A DNA stretch of 64,000 nucleotides from Zhaonella formicivorans (GCF_004353525.1 NZ_CP085524.1:816001-880000), one strand, 5' to 3'; shown: positions 54,179 through 62,986, numbered from the stretch's first letter. The notes: generated by a model from the letters alone, not told the origin. Numbers and translations are program-made.

Positions 54179-55371
54179 AACTTGAGTTTGACAAAATCAT
54201 TTCTCCAGTAGTCAGGAACATCCCCCCGTCAGGAATACGCAGGTTTTTTGACCTAGTAGCCAACACGAAAGGGGTTATTTCCCTGGGAGTTGGGGAGCCG
54301 GATTTTGTGACACCCTGGCATATAAGGGAGGCGTGCGTTTACTCTTTGGAACAAGGTTATACCATGTATACTTCCAATTATGGAATGCCGGAACTTCGCC
54401 GCGAAATAGCCAACTATCTGAATAGGCAATATGAAGTTGAATACAATCCGGAAAATGAAATTATTGTTACGATTGGCGCAAGTGAGGCCGTGGATATTGC
54501 TTTACGCACTATTGTCACACCAGGCGATGAAGTTTTAATACCTGAACCCTGTTATGTTTCATACAAACCCTGTGCCGTTTTGGCCGGAGGTACTCCTGTT
54601 ACCATTAAGACTAATGCCAGCAACGGCTTTAAGTTAACTGCCCAACAATTGGAAGCCCAAATCACCCCTAAATCAAAGGTATTGATTTTATGTTACCCCA
54701 ATAACCCGACGGGTGCCATTATGACTAAAGAAGAATTGTTGGCAATAGCAAAAGTCGTAGAAAAGCACAACTTGATTGTAATTGCTGATGAGATTTACAG
54801 CGAATTAACTTATCAAGGAAAGCATACCAGCTTTGCTGCGTTACCCGGGATGCGCGATCGGACTATTCTTCTGAACGGTTTTTCGAAGGCATTTGCTATG
54901 ACCGGTTGGCGCGTTGGGTATGTCTGCGCTCACCAGGAATTAATCAGCGCCATGGTTAAGATCCACCAATATACCATCTTATGTGCTCCTGTGATGGCAC
55001 AAAAAGCTGCAATTGAAGCATTGCGCAACGGTCGGGTTCAGGTGGAGCACATGGTTAGCCAGTATAATTACAGACGCCGTTTAATTGTTTCCAGGCTAAA
55101 TGAAATAGGATTGGATTGTTTCGAGCCAAAAGGCGCTTTTTACGTCTTCCCCTCAGTGGCTATAACCGGAATGTCGTCGGAGGAATTTGCTGAGAACCTC
55201 CTTAAAGAAGAAAAGGTTGCTGTTGTGCCCGGTACCGCATTTGGTGAAAGCGGAGCAGGCCACATCAGAATATCCTATGCGGCATCTATCCAGCAAATAA
55301 CAGAGGCTTTGAACCGCATGGAAAGCTTTGTGCAGAGGCACAGCAAAAAAATAGCGGTCAACAGCTTTTAA
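54175..55371 (+). CDS. Class I/II PLP aminotransferase, probably alanine-related
   Basis: The 398-residue fold-type I aminotransferase has ISLGVGEPDFVTPWHIREA, TIGASEAVDIALR, CYPNNPTGAIM, ADEIYSELTY, the PLP lysine in GFSKAFAMTGWRVGY, and the C-terminal arginine in AGHIRISYA. These belong to the aspartate/alanine/aromatic aminotransferase group. Substrate choice is not readable from the sequence, but control by an alanine-specific T-box suggests it forms alanine. A paired AsnC regulator supports a role in amino acid supply. Confidence 0.88.
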   Translation: MKLEFDKIISPVVRNIPPSGIRRFFDLVANTKGVISLGVGEPDFVTPWHIREACVYSLEQGYTMYTSNYGMPELRREIANYLNRQYEVEYNPENEIIVTIGASEAVDIALRTIVTPGDEVLIPEPCYVSYKPCAVLAGGTPVTIKTNASNGFKLTAQQLEAQITPKSKVLILCYPNNPTGAIMTKEELLAIAKVVEKHNLIVIADEIYSELTYQGKHTSFAALPGMRDRTILLNGFSKAFAMTGWRVGYVCAHQELISAMVKIHQYTILCAPVMAQKAAIEALRNGRVQVEHMVSQYNYRRRLIVSRLNEIGLDCFEPKGAFYVFPSVAITGMSSEEFAENLLKEEKVAVVPGTAFGESGAGHIRISYAASIQQITEALNRMESFVQRHSKKIAVNSF

Positions 55372-55430
55372 GTGTATTACTGGCAAAGTGTGTGCTTAAA
55401 CTCTATAAGTTTCAGGAGGAAGTACTGCTC

Positions 55431-57011
55431 ATGGCTAATTTGAAATTTTACGGTGCAAGCAGAATGGTCACCGGTTCTTGTTATTTGCTTGAAGCGGGCG
55501 GTTTAAAAATATTAATCGACTGCGGCATGTTTCAAGGCTCCAAAAGCCTCAAAGAACGAAATTATGGGGATTTCCCTTTTTCCCCTGCAAGTATTGATTA
55601 CCTTATCTTAACACATGCTCATATAGATCATAGCGGCCTGATCCCTAAACTTTGTAAAAATGGTTTTCAAGGCCAGGTTATTACTACCAAAGCTACTGCG
55701 GAACTGGCTTCTGTTATGCTGCCCGACAGCGGCTATATTCAAGAAATGGAAGTAGAACGAAAAAACCGCAAGTATGCCCGGGCGGGAAAGCCGTTGATTA
55801 AACCTATTTATACGGCTGAAGATGCCCGGGAGTGCCTAAAGTTTTTTAAAACTGTCGAATATAATCAGCAGTTGAGCCTATCCCCGGAAATAACCTTACG
55901 CTTTCAGGACGCAGGTCACATTTTGGGGTCCGCCATGGCTGAAATCTGGGTAAAAGAGCATAATAATGAATTTAAGATTGTCTTTTCAGGCGACATAGGC
56001 AATTATAACCAGCCAATAATCAGAGATCCGGCAACTATCTTGGAAGCGGACTATGTTGTCATGGAATCGACCTATGGCAATAGGCTGCATGAGCACAACG
56101 AAGACAAATTAGACATGCTGACCGGCATAATCAAGGAGACTTTCTCCAGAGGCGGTAACCTGATCATCCCTGCTTTTGCAATTGAAAGAACGCAGGACCT
56201 GCTTTACGATTTAAATATTCTTTTACAACGGGGCGCCATATCCCCTCAAGAGATTTATATTGATAGCCCGTTAGCTATTGCGGCAACTGAAATCTTTTGC
56301 CGAAACACCGCCTACTATGATGAAGATACAATACGCCTGCAGGAAGCAAAAGGGGACTGTCCTTTATATTTTCCGGGGTTGCATTATACCATGACAACCG
56401 AGGAGTCGATAGCCTTAAATAAAATTAAAGGCGGGGCAATTATTATTTCTGCCAGTGGAATGTGTGATGCGGGGAGAATTAAGCACCATCTTAAACATAA
56501 CCTGTGGCGTCCTGAATCGACTATTTTATTTGTAGGCTATCAAGCCCAGGGCACATTAGGTAGAAGGATCCTGGACGGGGAAAAGAAGGTTACCATTCAC
56601 GGGGAAGAAATTGCAGTGAAAGCACAAATCAGGAAAATTGACGGTTACTCGGCCCATGCAGACCAGAGCGGTTTGTTAAGATGGGCTACCGCTTTTAAAA
56701 CTGTACCTAAACGCTATTTCATAACCCATGGCGAAGAAGATGCTTCGCTGACCTTTGCCAAGCTCCTGAACGAACGAATCGGGTCGGCAAGAACCGTGAT
56801 CCCGTCTTTGTTCGATGAGTATGTCCTTGGTGATGAAACGGTAACTGTGAAAGTTGAAAGTCCTTATCAAACGGCTGAAGAAATTCGGCACAAACTAAAT
56901 AATTTAATTGAACAGGAACTGCAACAAAATAATATTGAACAATTACAGCGATTATTGTGTAACTTAAACAAAATAATAGAAGATTACCAACAGGTATATA
57001 ACAAAGAATGA
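55431..57011 (+). CDS. MBL-fold RNase-type protein of the CPSF73/Ysh1 family
   Basis: The 526-residue protein has a metallo-beta-lactamase domain with HxHxDH as THAHIDHSGLIPKL (about residues 59-72), a beta-CASP insert, and the later motifs VFSGDIGNYNQ, VMESTYGNRLHE, IPAFAIERTQDLLY, ISASGMCDAGRIKHHL, VGYQAQGTLGRRI and YSAHADQSGLLRW. This is the RNA-processing exonuclease/endonuclease family YSH1/CPSF73, found in many bacteria. Its RNA target here is unknown. ATG 55431 is used (10 bases after AGGAGGA); the upstream in-frame opening at 55392 has no site. A C-terminal helical tail of about 45 residues (NNLIEQELQQNNIEQLQRLL) is additional. Confidence 0.9.
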   Translation: MANLKFYGASRMVTGSCYLLEAGGLKILIDCGMFQGSKSLKERNYGDFPFSPASIDYLILTHAHIDHSGLIPKLCKNGFQGQVITTKATAELASVMLPDSGYIQEMEVERKNRKYARAGKPLIKPIYTAEDARECLKFFKTVEYNQQLSLSPEITLRFQDAGHILGSAMAEIWVKEHNNEFKIVFSGDIGNYNQPIIRDPATILEADYVVMESTYGNRLHEHNEDKLDMLTGIIKETFSRGGNLIIPAFAIERTQDLLYDLNILLQRGAISPQEIYIDSPLAIAATEIFCRNTAYYDEDTIRLQEAKGDCPLYFPGLHYTMTTEESIALNKIKGGAIIISASGMCDAGRIKHHLKHNLWRPESTILFVGYQAQGTLGRRILDGEKKVTIHGEEIAVKAQIRKIDGYSAHADQSGLLRWATAFKTVPKRYFITHGEEDASLTFAKLLNERIGSARTVIPSLFDEYVLGDETVTVKVESPYQTAEEIRHKLNNLIEQELQQNNIEQLQRLLCNLNKIIEDYQQVYNKE

Positions 57012-57034
57012 CCCGAGTACAGGGTCATTCTTTT
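57006..57034 (+). terminator. Terminator after the MBL gene
   Basis: GAATGACCC (57006-57014) pairs exactly with GGGTCATTC (57022-57030), followed by TTTT. Confidence 0.8.
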
Positions 57035-57180
57035 GGTTTTCTTTACAAGGCCACCTTTAAAAATTGTTCCTCCCGATGATATAATTGTAATAAGCTTAAA
57101 ACTAGCTGTTAAGCTATTCTGTTTTGCAGTGCATCTGGAAGGGCTAAACCATACGGATAATTTAGTAGGAGAGAGGACAA

Positions 57181-57951
57181 TTGACACAAAAAATTGCTAG
57201 TTTTACATCTGCATATGCAGCCGATTTATTTATCGAAGGCAGTGTATCCGTACCATTTATGCTGTTGCGCTGCTATGCTCAACTTGGCATTAACGAAACT
57301 GAGTTAGTGCTGTTAATACATATTCTTGCCCAAAGGCAGTTGCGAAATGATCCGTTTCCTCTTCCGGAAGAATTAGCTAAGTTCATGGCGGTAGATGTTT
57401 TAACAATAAAAAGCAACATCGCAAGCCTGATTGAAAAGCGATTGCTGAATGTAGAAAGAAAATTCAATAACAGCTCAGGGGAATGGATAAACTTTTTTTC
57501 CTTGGATTTACTTTTTGATAAATTGGCTGAAATCTGGGCTTTTGAAAAAGCCAAACAGCGCGAAGAAAACAGCAGCAAAAAAAATATTAACACTTCCAGC
57601 GAAATTTTAGGCCAACTGTACCAGGCCTTTGAAAAAGAATTTGGCAGGCTGCTTTCCCCTATGGAGAGCAGCCAATTAATTGAATGGTGTGAAGGGGATG
57701 GATATTCGCCTGACCTGATATTTGAGGCTTTAAAAAGGGCGGTATTGCGTGGAATTTTAAATTTTAAATATATTGATTCCATACTGCGTGATTGGGCTCG
57801 TAACCAAATAACCACTGTAAAACAAGCAATTGCTTACGAAGAACGTTTCCAAAAAACAAAGTTCGCTGAACCTGCGAACAAAACTAAGCAGGAAAGTGGA
57901 GTTAAAGCAAAAGCGCAAAAAGATAAATACAAGGATTTTTATTTAAGCTAG
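57181..57951 (+). CDS. DnaD-domain replication protein
   Basis: The 256-residue protein has the two DnaD parts. The N-terminal winged-helix domain is ADLFIEGSVSVPFMLLRCYAQLGINETEL-like, and residues about 135-205 form the DnaD/DnaB_2 domain (YQAFEKEFGRLLSPMESSQLIEWC, EALKRAVLRGILNFKYIDSIL). The C-terminus is charged. DnaD helps load the replicative helicase in Bacillota. TTG start behind GGAGAGAGG. The next gene, a DnaI-like ATPase, begins 10 bases later, a pairing that supports the function. Confidence 0.87.
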   Translation: MTQKIASFTSAYAADLFIEGSVSVPFMLLRCYAQLGINETELVLLIHILAQRQLRNDPFPLPEELAKFMAVDVLTIKSNIASLIEKRLLNVERKFNNSSGEWINFFSLDLLFDKLAEIWAFEKAKQREENSSKKNINTSSEILGQLYQAFEKEFGRLLSPMESSQLIEWCEGDGYSPDLIFEALKRAVLRGILNFKYIDSILRDWARNQITTVKQAIAYEERFQKTKFAEPANKTKQESGVKAKAQKDKYKDFYLS

Positions 57952-57961
57952 GGGTGGGCTT

Positions 57962-58783
57962 ATGCGACTGTTACTAGAGCAAAAGCTAAAGGAACTCAGT
58001 GTTTTGGCAAAAAAACAGCAAAAGAACGTCCAAGAAATTTATGCTTGTGAAATATGCCAGGATCGCGGTATTTACTTTATTAACGGCGAAGCAGTGAAAT
58101 GCAGCTGTATGAAGCAAAAAGCCATTAATAACAGGTTTAAACACGCAGATCTAGGTAAACAAATTCAACAATTTACTTTTGATAAATTTAATTTAAAATA
58201 CTACCCCCATATTCAACCGCCCGATGCAGAAACCCAATTAACGTACCATCAAATTGCACAGCGTACATTAAAAGCTTCAAAAACATTTGTAGCCGACGTT
58301 TTAAACAATAAGCCCACCAAAGGTATATTGTTTTGTGGACCTGTGGGGAGTGGGAAAACTTTTTTAGCAGCAAGCATTGCTAATGCTTTAATAACTCACG
58401 GTAAAGAAGTGCTCTTTGCCGTAGTGCCGGATTTATTAGATGAGATTCGTTCCGCTTACTTTCAGCAACCTGAACAGGGAAACAATGAGTTGTTGCTAAC
58501 TGACGCAGCACGTAAAGCGGAGATTTTAATTTTAGATGATTTAGGCGCTCACAATTATACCGAATGGACTATAAACAAGTTATACTCCATTATCAATTAT
58601 CGAGTTAACAACGGCCTACCTTTAGTTGTTACTACTAACCTTGAATTAGCCGAGCTTGAGGAAAAACTAGGCTTACGCATTACTTCAAGACTTTTGCAGT
58701 TATGCCAAGTGTATAGGCTATTAGTTGAAAATAATATCCGTTACCAAATGTATGCAGAGCAAGTAACCCGTAAATCATGTTGA
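57962..58783 (+). CDS. DnaI/DnaC-like helicase loader ATPase
   Basis: The 273-residue AAA+ protein has Walker A GPVGSGKTFLAASIANAL (about residues 123-140), Walker B ILILDDLGAHNYTEW and sensor VVTTNLELAEL. The N-terminal half has a zinc-binding set (CEICQDRGIYFINGEAVKCSC). This is the DnaI/DnaC pattern of the replicative helicase loader. ATG follows AGGGGTGG. The last 7 bases overlap the frame of the next gene, but that gene's better start is 70 bases further on. Confidence 0.88.
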   Translation: MRLLLEQKLKELSVLAKKQQKNVQEIYACEICQDRGIYFINGEAVKCSCMKQKAINNRFKHADLGKQIQQFTFDKFNLKYYPHIQPPDAETQLTYHQIAQRTLKASKTFVADVLNNKPTKGILFCGPVGSGKTFLAASIANALITHGKEVLFAVVPDLLDEIRSAYFQQPEQGNNELLLTDAARKAEILILDDLGAHNYTEWTINKLYSIINYRVNNGLPLVVTTNLELAELEEKLGLRITSRLLQLCQVYRLLVENNIRYQMYAEQVTRKSC

Positions 58784-58851
58784 TTTGTCAAAAAGCACCT
58801 CGTACTCTTTCGATTCATATAATAACAAAAAGAGTTAAGCGAGGTGTTGAG

Positions 58852-59589
58852 ATGGCTTTTAAAGTCGGTATTGATCCCGGACACGGTGGGAAAGACAGCG
58901 GGGCCGTAGGAAAAATTCTTAACGTGTTTGAAAAAGACATTACTTTAAAAGTTGCGCAACTGCTAAATAATATCCTGGTAGATAATGGCTTTACAACATT
59001 TCTAAGTAGGAAGGAAGATGTGTATTTATCGCTTCGTGAACGGGCGGATTTTTTCAATAAAGCCAGAGTGGATCTCATTATCAGCATTCATGTTAATAGT
59101 TCGGCAAGCCCGGAACCTAATTATATCAGTACCCATATCCTGTCCAGTGGAGGAAGTGCGGAAAAATTTGCTATTGCTATTCAAAAGGAATTAGTGGCAA
59201 CAATGAAATGGCCTGACGGGGGAGTCAGGGAAAACAATTTTTATATCTTACGGGAAACTGAGGCTCCGGCGGTATTAGTGGAACTTGGTTTCATATCCAA
59301 CGAGGAGCAGGAAAAGGCGCTGCTCAATGAGGAAATTAAACTTATGTTAGCTTCCGCTTTAGCTCGCGGAATAGCTGCCGCTTTCCACCAGACCGTGGTA
59401 ACTGAACCAACTGCTGAAGCGGGGGATTTTCAGGATATTAAAGGACACTGGGCAGAACAAGCAATTAGGCGTGTTGTTGCAGCAAAATTAATGAGTGGTT
59501 ACGGCGATAAAACGTTCCGTCCGGAACAAAACCTGACCAGAGCTGAATTTGCCGTAGTATTGGTGAAACTTCTTGATAGATTAAGTTAA
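58852..59589 (+). CDS. N-acetylmuramoyl-L-alanine amidase with one SLH motif
   Basis: Residues 1-180 of the 245-residue protein are an Amidase_3 domain: KVGIDPGHGGKDSGAVG, LSLRERADFFNKARVDLIISIHVNSS and VLVELGFISNEEQE contain the zinc histidine, glutamate and second histidine region. Residues about 195-240 form one SLH-type repeat (FQDIKGHWAEQAIRRVVAAKLM and YGDKTFRPEQNLTRAEFAVVL). There is no signal peptide from ATG 58852 (5 bases after GAGGTG), nor in the in-frame upstream part. This recalls Bacillus CwlC, a mother-cell amidase that lacks a signal. A spore-release role is therefore possible, but is inference. Confidence 0.85.
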   Translation: MAFKVGIDPGHGGKDSGAVGKILNVFEKDITLKVAQLLNNILVDNGFTTFLSRKEDVYLSLRERADFFNKARVDLIISIHVNSSASPEPNYISTHILSSGGSAEKFAIAIQKELVATMKWPDGGVRENNFYILRETEAPAVLVELGFISNEEQEKALLNEEIKLMLASALARGIAAAFHQTVVTEPTAEAGDFQDIKGHWAEQAIRRVVAAKLMSGYGDKTFRPEQNLTRAEFAVVLVKLLDRLS

Positions 59590-59613
59590 GGTAGTATTTT
59601 ACTGCCTTTTTTA
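59588..59613 (+). terminator. Terminator after the amidase gene
   Basis: AAGGTAGTA (59588-59596) pairs with TACTGCCTT (59600-59608), one G-U pair, followed by TTTTTATTT. Confidence 0.8.
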
Positions 59614-59658
59614 TTTCACATTTTTATTCCAGAGCATTTCCAATGCCAGCAAAAATGG

Positions 59659-59687
59659 TTGACAATATGCAGGATCTTCCGTAAAAT
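59659..59687 (+). promoter_or_regulatory. Promoter of feoAB
   Basis: TTGACA (59659-59664) and TAAAAT (59682-59687) with 17-base spacing. Just downstream (about 59713-59727) TTAGGCTAGTTAAAA has one half that resembles DtxR-type iron boxes, but the second half does not fit well, so metal control is not claimed. Confidence 0.65.
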
Positions 59688-59792
59688 AATACTGAGAAAA
59701 CTTCTCAACTACTTAGGCTAGTTAAAACAATGTTTTATAAATGTAGTAGGCGGTATTGATGAAAATATTTATCATTTACTGGAGGTGCTAGC

Positions 59793-60080
59793 TTGAAACT
59801 GGACCAAGTTAAAAAAGGTCAAATGCTGAAAATCATCTTAATGCCAGATGAAAAAATCCGTTCGCAAGCAATTAGGTTTGGCATAGCGGAAGGAGAAATT
59901 GTTACTTGTTTTGAAGTAATTCCATCGGGACCGATTATTTTACAAAAAAACCGCCAAGAGATTGCTATTGGTAGAAGATTAGCTGCACAAATCGAGGTTG
60001 AGCCTATTCCTGCTAGAAGCTTTAACCCCTTTAGGAGGTGGACAGCCAATGCATTGTCACGATCTAAGCAAACATCTTAA
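59793..60080 (+). CDS. feoA: Ferrous iron transport protein A (FeoA)
   Basis: The 95-residue SH3-like protein aids FeoB. It shows GQMLKIILMPDE, IRFGIAEGEIVTCFEVIP and GPIILQKNRQEIAIGRRLA, the FeoA pattern. TTG start behind TGGAGGTG. Its last 32 bases overlap the FeoB gene in another frame; the C-terminal PFRRWTANALSRSK part is atypical for FeoA and is the coding consequence of that overlap. Confidence 0.88.
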   Translation: MKLDQVKKGQMLKIILMPDEKIRSQAIRFGIAEGEIVTCFEVIPSGPIILQKNRQEIAIGRRLAAQIEVEPIPARSFNPFRRWTANALSRSKQTS

Positions 60081-61893
60081 TATCCCCAAAGGGGCTAAAA
60101 AAATTGTTTTAGTAGGCAACCCGAACGTGGGCAAATCTGTCTTTTTTAATGCTCTGACCGGTTTGTATGTGGATGTTTCCAATTATCCAGGCACTACCTT
60201 AGAAATAACTCATGCTCCTTTCGGTAAGGATGTAATAATAGATACTCCGGGAGTTTATGGGGTATCCTCTTTTAACGATGAAGAAAAGGTGGCCCGAGAT
60301 GTAATCTTATCAGCTGATATTGTTGTTAATATTATAGACTCGGTACATCTTGAACGGGACCTTTTTCTGACGCAGCAAGTAATTGATATGGGCATTCCAG
60401 TGGTAGTGGCTTTGAATATGATGGATGAAGCTCGAAAAAAAGGCATTGAAATTGATGTAGATTTGCTTAGCGACCTCCTGGGGGTAGAGGTGATTCCAAC
60501 AATTGCGGTTTCTAAAAAAGGCATTGATGAGTTGAAAGCTGCCATTTATAAAGCCAGAAAAGGAATTATTAACCCCCAATTACAAAATCAATTGAATCAA
60601 CTCCTGGACCGTGTGGGCCATCAAGGTGATGCCCTGCTCATTTTAGAAGGAGATCCTCATGTGGCGGAAAAACATGGGTTACCCACCGGCAATTTACGAG
60701 AAGAGATTTATTTGGCGAGACGGGAAAGGGTTAATGATATTGTCAACCACGTAACCCGAGAGGTTATTGAGGGTAGCTCTTTTAGTACGCGTTTAGGGCG
60801 AATGATGCTTCAACCCTTGACAGGCATACCTATTTTAGCGGTGATCTTATGGGTTACTTATCAGATTGTAGGCGTGTTTATTGCTCAAACAATAGTGGGA
60901 ATCACCGAAGAAACAATCATGCAGGGCATGTATGAGCCGTTCGTACGCAGTTTTGTCGGTTCCTTAGTAAGTCCTGATTCTGCTCTGGGGACAATCTTAA
61001 TAGGTGAGTTTGGAATACTTACTATGACAGTTACCTATATTTTAGGCTTATTATTGCCCCTGGTTGTAGGCTTTTACTTTGTACTTTCTGCCATGGAGGA
61101 TTCAGGTTATTTACCACGGCTAGCTGCCTTAGTAGATCGCGTGTTAATGTCAATTGGTCTTAATGGGCGAGGCGTTATACCTCTAATTCTGGGTTTTGGT
61201 TGCGTGACTATGGCTACCATTACAACCAGACTCCTGGGCTCGGAACGGGAGAGGAAAATTGCAACCTTTTTATTGGCCTTGGCTATACCTTGTTCTGCTC
61301 AAATGGCGGTAATCGCTGCTATGTTAGCAGGCTTGGGAGCAAAATATGTAGCTCTTTACACGGTTACCATTTTTCTGGTCTTAGTAATAGTTGGTTCCGG
61401 TTTAAATAAGTTTATGCCTGGTTCATCGTCAGATCTTTTTATTGATTTGCCTCCTTTAAGATTACCAAGATTAGAGAATGTACTGAAAAAAACAACTACA
61501 AAATCTTTTATGTTTTTACAGGAAGCAACTCCGCTATTTGTCCTTGGTGCTTTAATTATTGGAGTTATGCAGGTTACAGGCATTTTAGGGTTCCTTCAAG
61601 AGCTGTTAGCGCCTGTAACTGTGGGCTGGTTACAGTTACCCAAAGAAGCGGCCAATGCATTTATTATGGGTTTTGTAAGAAGGGATTTTGGTGCAGCCGG
61701 TTTGTATGATCTAGCGCTCTCTCCAATGCAAAAAGTTGTCGCTTTGGTGACTATTACAATTTTTGTTCCCTGTATTGCCTCTGCCATGGTAATATTCAAA
61801 GAAAGGGGAAGAAAAGAAACATTAATAATCTGGCCCAGTATACTAGTTCTGGCGTTTTTAATAGGAGGCCTTTTATCCCAATTGGTTTTATAG
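60049..61893 (+). CDS. feoB: Ferrous iron transporter FeoB
   Basis: The 614-residue protein has an N-terminal G domain (GNPNVGKS at residues 23-30, NYPGTT, DTPGVYG, NMMDEA) and a membrane part of about nine to ten segments with the two gating motifs (IPLILGFGCVTMATITTR, ALAIPCSAQMAVIA). It is shorter than E. coli FeoB (773) but in the range seen in Clostridia. ATG 60049 follows AGGAGGTGG; an upstream in-frame opening at 59998 lies inside feoA. It is translated in overlap with feoA. Confidence 0.95.
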   Translation: MHCHDLSKHLNIPKGAKKIVLVGNPNVGKSVFFNALTGLYVDVSNYPGTTLEITHAPFGKDVIIDTPGVYGVSSFNDEEKVARDVILSADIVVNIIDSVHLERDLFLTQQVIDMGIPVVVALNMMDEARKKGIEIDVDLLSDLLGVEVIPTIAVSKKGIDELKAAIYKARKGIINPQLQNQLNQLLDRVGHQGDALLILEGDPHVAEKHGLPTGNLREEIYLARRERVNDIVNHVTREVIEGSSFSTRLGRMMLQPLTGIPILAVILWVTYQIVGVFIAQTIVGITEETIMQGMYEPFVRSFVGSLVSPDSALGTILIGEFGILTMTVTYILGLLLPLVVGFYFVLSAMEDSGYLPRLAALVDRVLMSIGLNGRGVIPLILGFGCVTMATITTRLLGSERERKIATFLLALAIPCSAQMAVIAAMLAGLGAKYVALYTVTIFLVLVIVGSGLNKFMPGSSSDLFIDLPPLRLPRLENVLKKTTTKSFMFLQEATPLFVLGALIIGVMQVTGILGFLQELLAPVTVGWLQLPKEAANAFIMGFVRRDFGAAGLYDLALSPMQKVVALVTITIFVPCIASAMVIFKERGRKETLIIWPSILVLAFLIGGLLSQLVL

Positions 61894-61906
61894 GAGGGTT
61901 GATTTT

Positions 61907-62059
61907 ATGGCAGGATCGCCTATCATCTGTCCGCAGTGCGGTCACAGAATAGAACGGGCCGAATTGCTGCGCTGCCCCCGCTGTAACAAGTCGTTATTGG
62001 TTTTCACTTCTTGCAGCGGTTGTACAAAATGCAGCAGTTCCACTAAGTGTTCAAAATAA
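61907..62059 (+). CDS. Small zinc-ribbon protein after feoB
   Basis: The 50-residue product has nine cysteines: CPQCGHR, CPRCNKS, SCSGCTKC and a final C. The first two pairs form a zinc-ribbon type site. A TAGGAGGG ribosome binding site lies 10 bases before the ATG and the gene is 13 bases after feoB, so it is probably the third gene of feoAB. I do not recognise a named family; small Cys-rich proteins in this place may help iron uptake or signal metal state, but that is inference. Confidence 0.75.
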   Translation: MAGSPIICPQCGHRIERAELLRCPRCNKSLLVFTSCSGCTKCSSSTKCSK

Positions 62060-62100
62060 ACCCCGGTGTGAGCCAGGTTTTGCTTTTTTAATAATTATTA

Positions 62101-62129
62101 TTGCTTAATATTTTAGATAAGAGTATAAT
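62101..62129 (+). promoter_or_regulatory. Promoter of pduL
   Basis: TTGCTT (62101-62106) and TATAAT (62124-62129) with 17-base spacing, 56 bases before the ATG. Confidence 0.65.
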
Positions 62130-62185
62130 TGCTGTGGTAAAAATTACAGGTAGCAATTATTACATTATTACAAGGAGGAGTCCCA

Positions 62186-62791
62186 ATGAGTGACAAAAAT
62201 CTTATGCAAGTGCCAGTTGGAATTTCCAACCGACACGTTCATCTTTCACAGGATGACCTGGAAAAGCTGTTTGGAAAGGATTACCGCTTAAATCCTATTA
62301 AAGATTTAACCCAACCCGGACAGTATGCGGCAAAAGAGCTGGTAACCCTTGTGGGTACTAAAGGAATCATTGAAGGTGTGCGGGTATTAGGTCCGGTTCG
62401 TTCGCAAACTCAAGTTGAGGTATCGCGTACCGACTGTTTTAAATTGGGAATTAATGCTCCCGTTAGGGAATCTGGAGTTCTTAGCGGTTCTCCGGGGTGT
62501 GTACTGGTTGGCCCGGTCGGAATGGTAGCTTTAGAACAAGGTGTAATTATAGCCGCGCGTCATATTCATATGCCCGTTGAACTGGCGAAAACATGGAAAC
62601 TAAACGATAAGGATTTGGTTGATGTTTTGGTAAAAGGTGATAGGGAATTATGTTTTCGGAATGTGATTGTCAGGGTCAGTTCCAATTTTGAACTGGAATT
62701 TCATGTGGATACAGATGAGGCTAACGCTGCCCTGTTAAAAAACGGGGATATGGTAACTGTTCTTGGCAAAAGCGCCAGCTGCTCTGACTAA
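62186..62791 (+). CDS. pduL: Phosphate propanoyltransferase PduL (phosphotransacylase)
   Basis: The 201-residue protein has the two PduL-domain metal regions: VPVGISNRHVHLSQDDLEKLFG near the N-terminus and GVIIAARHIHMPVELA in the middle, with the histidines that bind zinc. PduL exchanges acyl-CoA and phosphate; acetogens that lack Pta use it to make acetyl phosphate. No microcompartment genes are nearby and no N-terminal encapsulation helix is seen, so a central role in acetate formation with the acs cluster is the more likely one. AAGGAGGAG precedes the ATG. Confidence 0.92.
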   Translation: MSDKNLMQVPVGISNRHVHLSQDDLEKLFGKDYRLNPIKDLTQPGQYAAKELVTLVGTKGIIEGVRVLGPVRSQTQVEVSRTDCFKLGINAPVRESGVLSGSPGCVLVGPVGMVALEQGVIIAARHIHMPVELAKTWKLNDKDLVDVLVKGDRELCFRNVIVRVSSNFELEFHVDTDEANAALLKNGDMVTVLGKSASCSD

Positions 62792-62825
62792 GGTTTTCTG
62801 CTTAGTTTACTTTATATTAATAATA

Positions 62826-62854
62826 AAACCCCATAGGTAAGTCCTGTGGGGTTT
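62826..62854. terminator. Hairpin between pduL and tRNA-Arg (convergent)
   Basis: AAACCCCATAGG (62826-62837) pairs with CCTGTGGGGTTT (62843-62854), one wobble. It can terminate pduL and, on the minus strand, is followed by TTTTATTATT for the tRNA. Confidence 0.75.
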
Positions 62855-62929
62855 GGCGCGCCCGGCAGGAATCGAACCTGCGACCTCCGGACTCGGATTC
62901 CGTCACTCTATCCCCTGAGCTACGGGCGC
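62854..62929 (-). tRNA. tRNA-Arg (anticodon CCG)
   Basis: Minus-strand, 76 bases with encoded CCA. Acceptor GCGCCCG / CGGGCGC, loop ATCCGAG with anticodon CCG, T arm GCAGGTTCGAATCCTGC. The first pair of the anticodon stem is a mismatch (A-G), otherwise the fold is regular. Confidence 0.92.
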
Positions 62930-62943
62930 AAGCTACAACAAGA

Positions 62944-62972
62944 ATTATACTAAACTACGGGGAAAATGTCAA
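62944..62972 (-). promoter_or_regulatory. Consensus promoter of tRNA-Arg
   Basis: On the minus strand TTGACA (62967-62972) and TATAAT (62944-62949) with 17-base spacing, 14 bases before the tRNA. Confidence 0.85.
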
Positions 62973-62986
62973 AAAAAAATTTAACA

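Noticed and set aside
59713-59727. DtxR/IdeR-type iron box upstream of feoA
   Set aside because: Only one half-site fits (TTAGGCTA); the dyad partner is missing.
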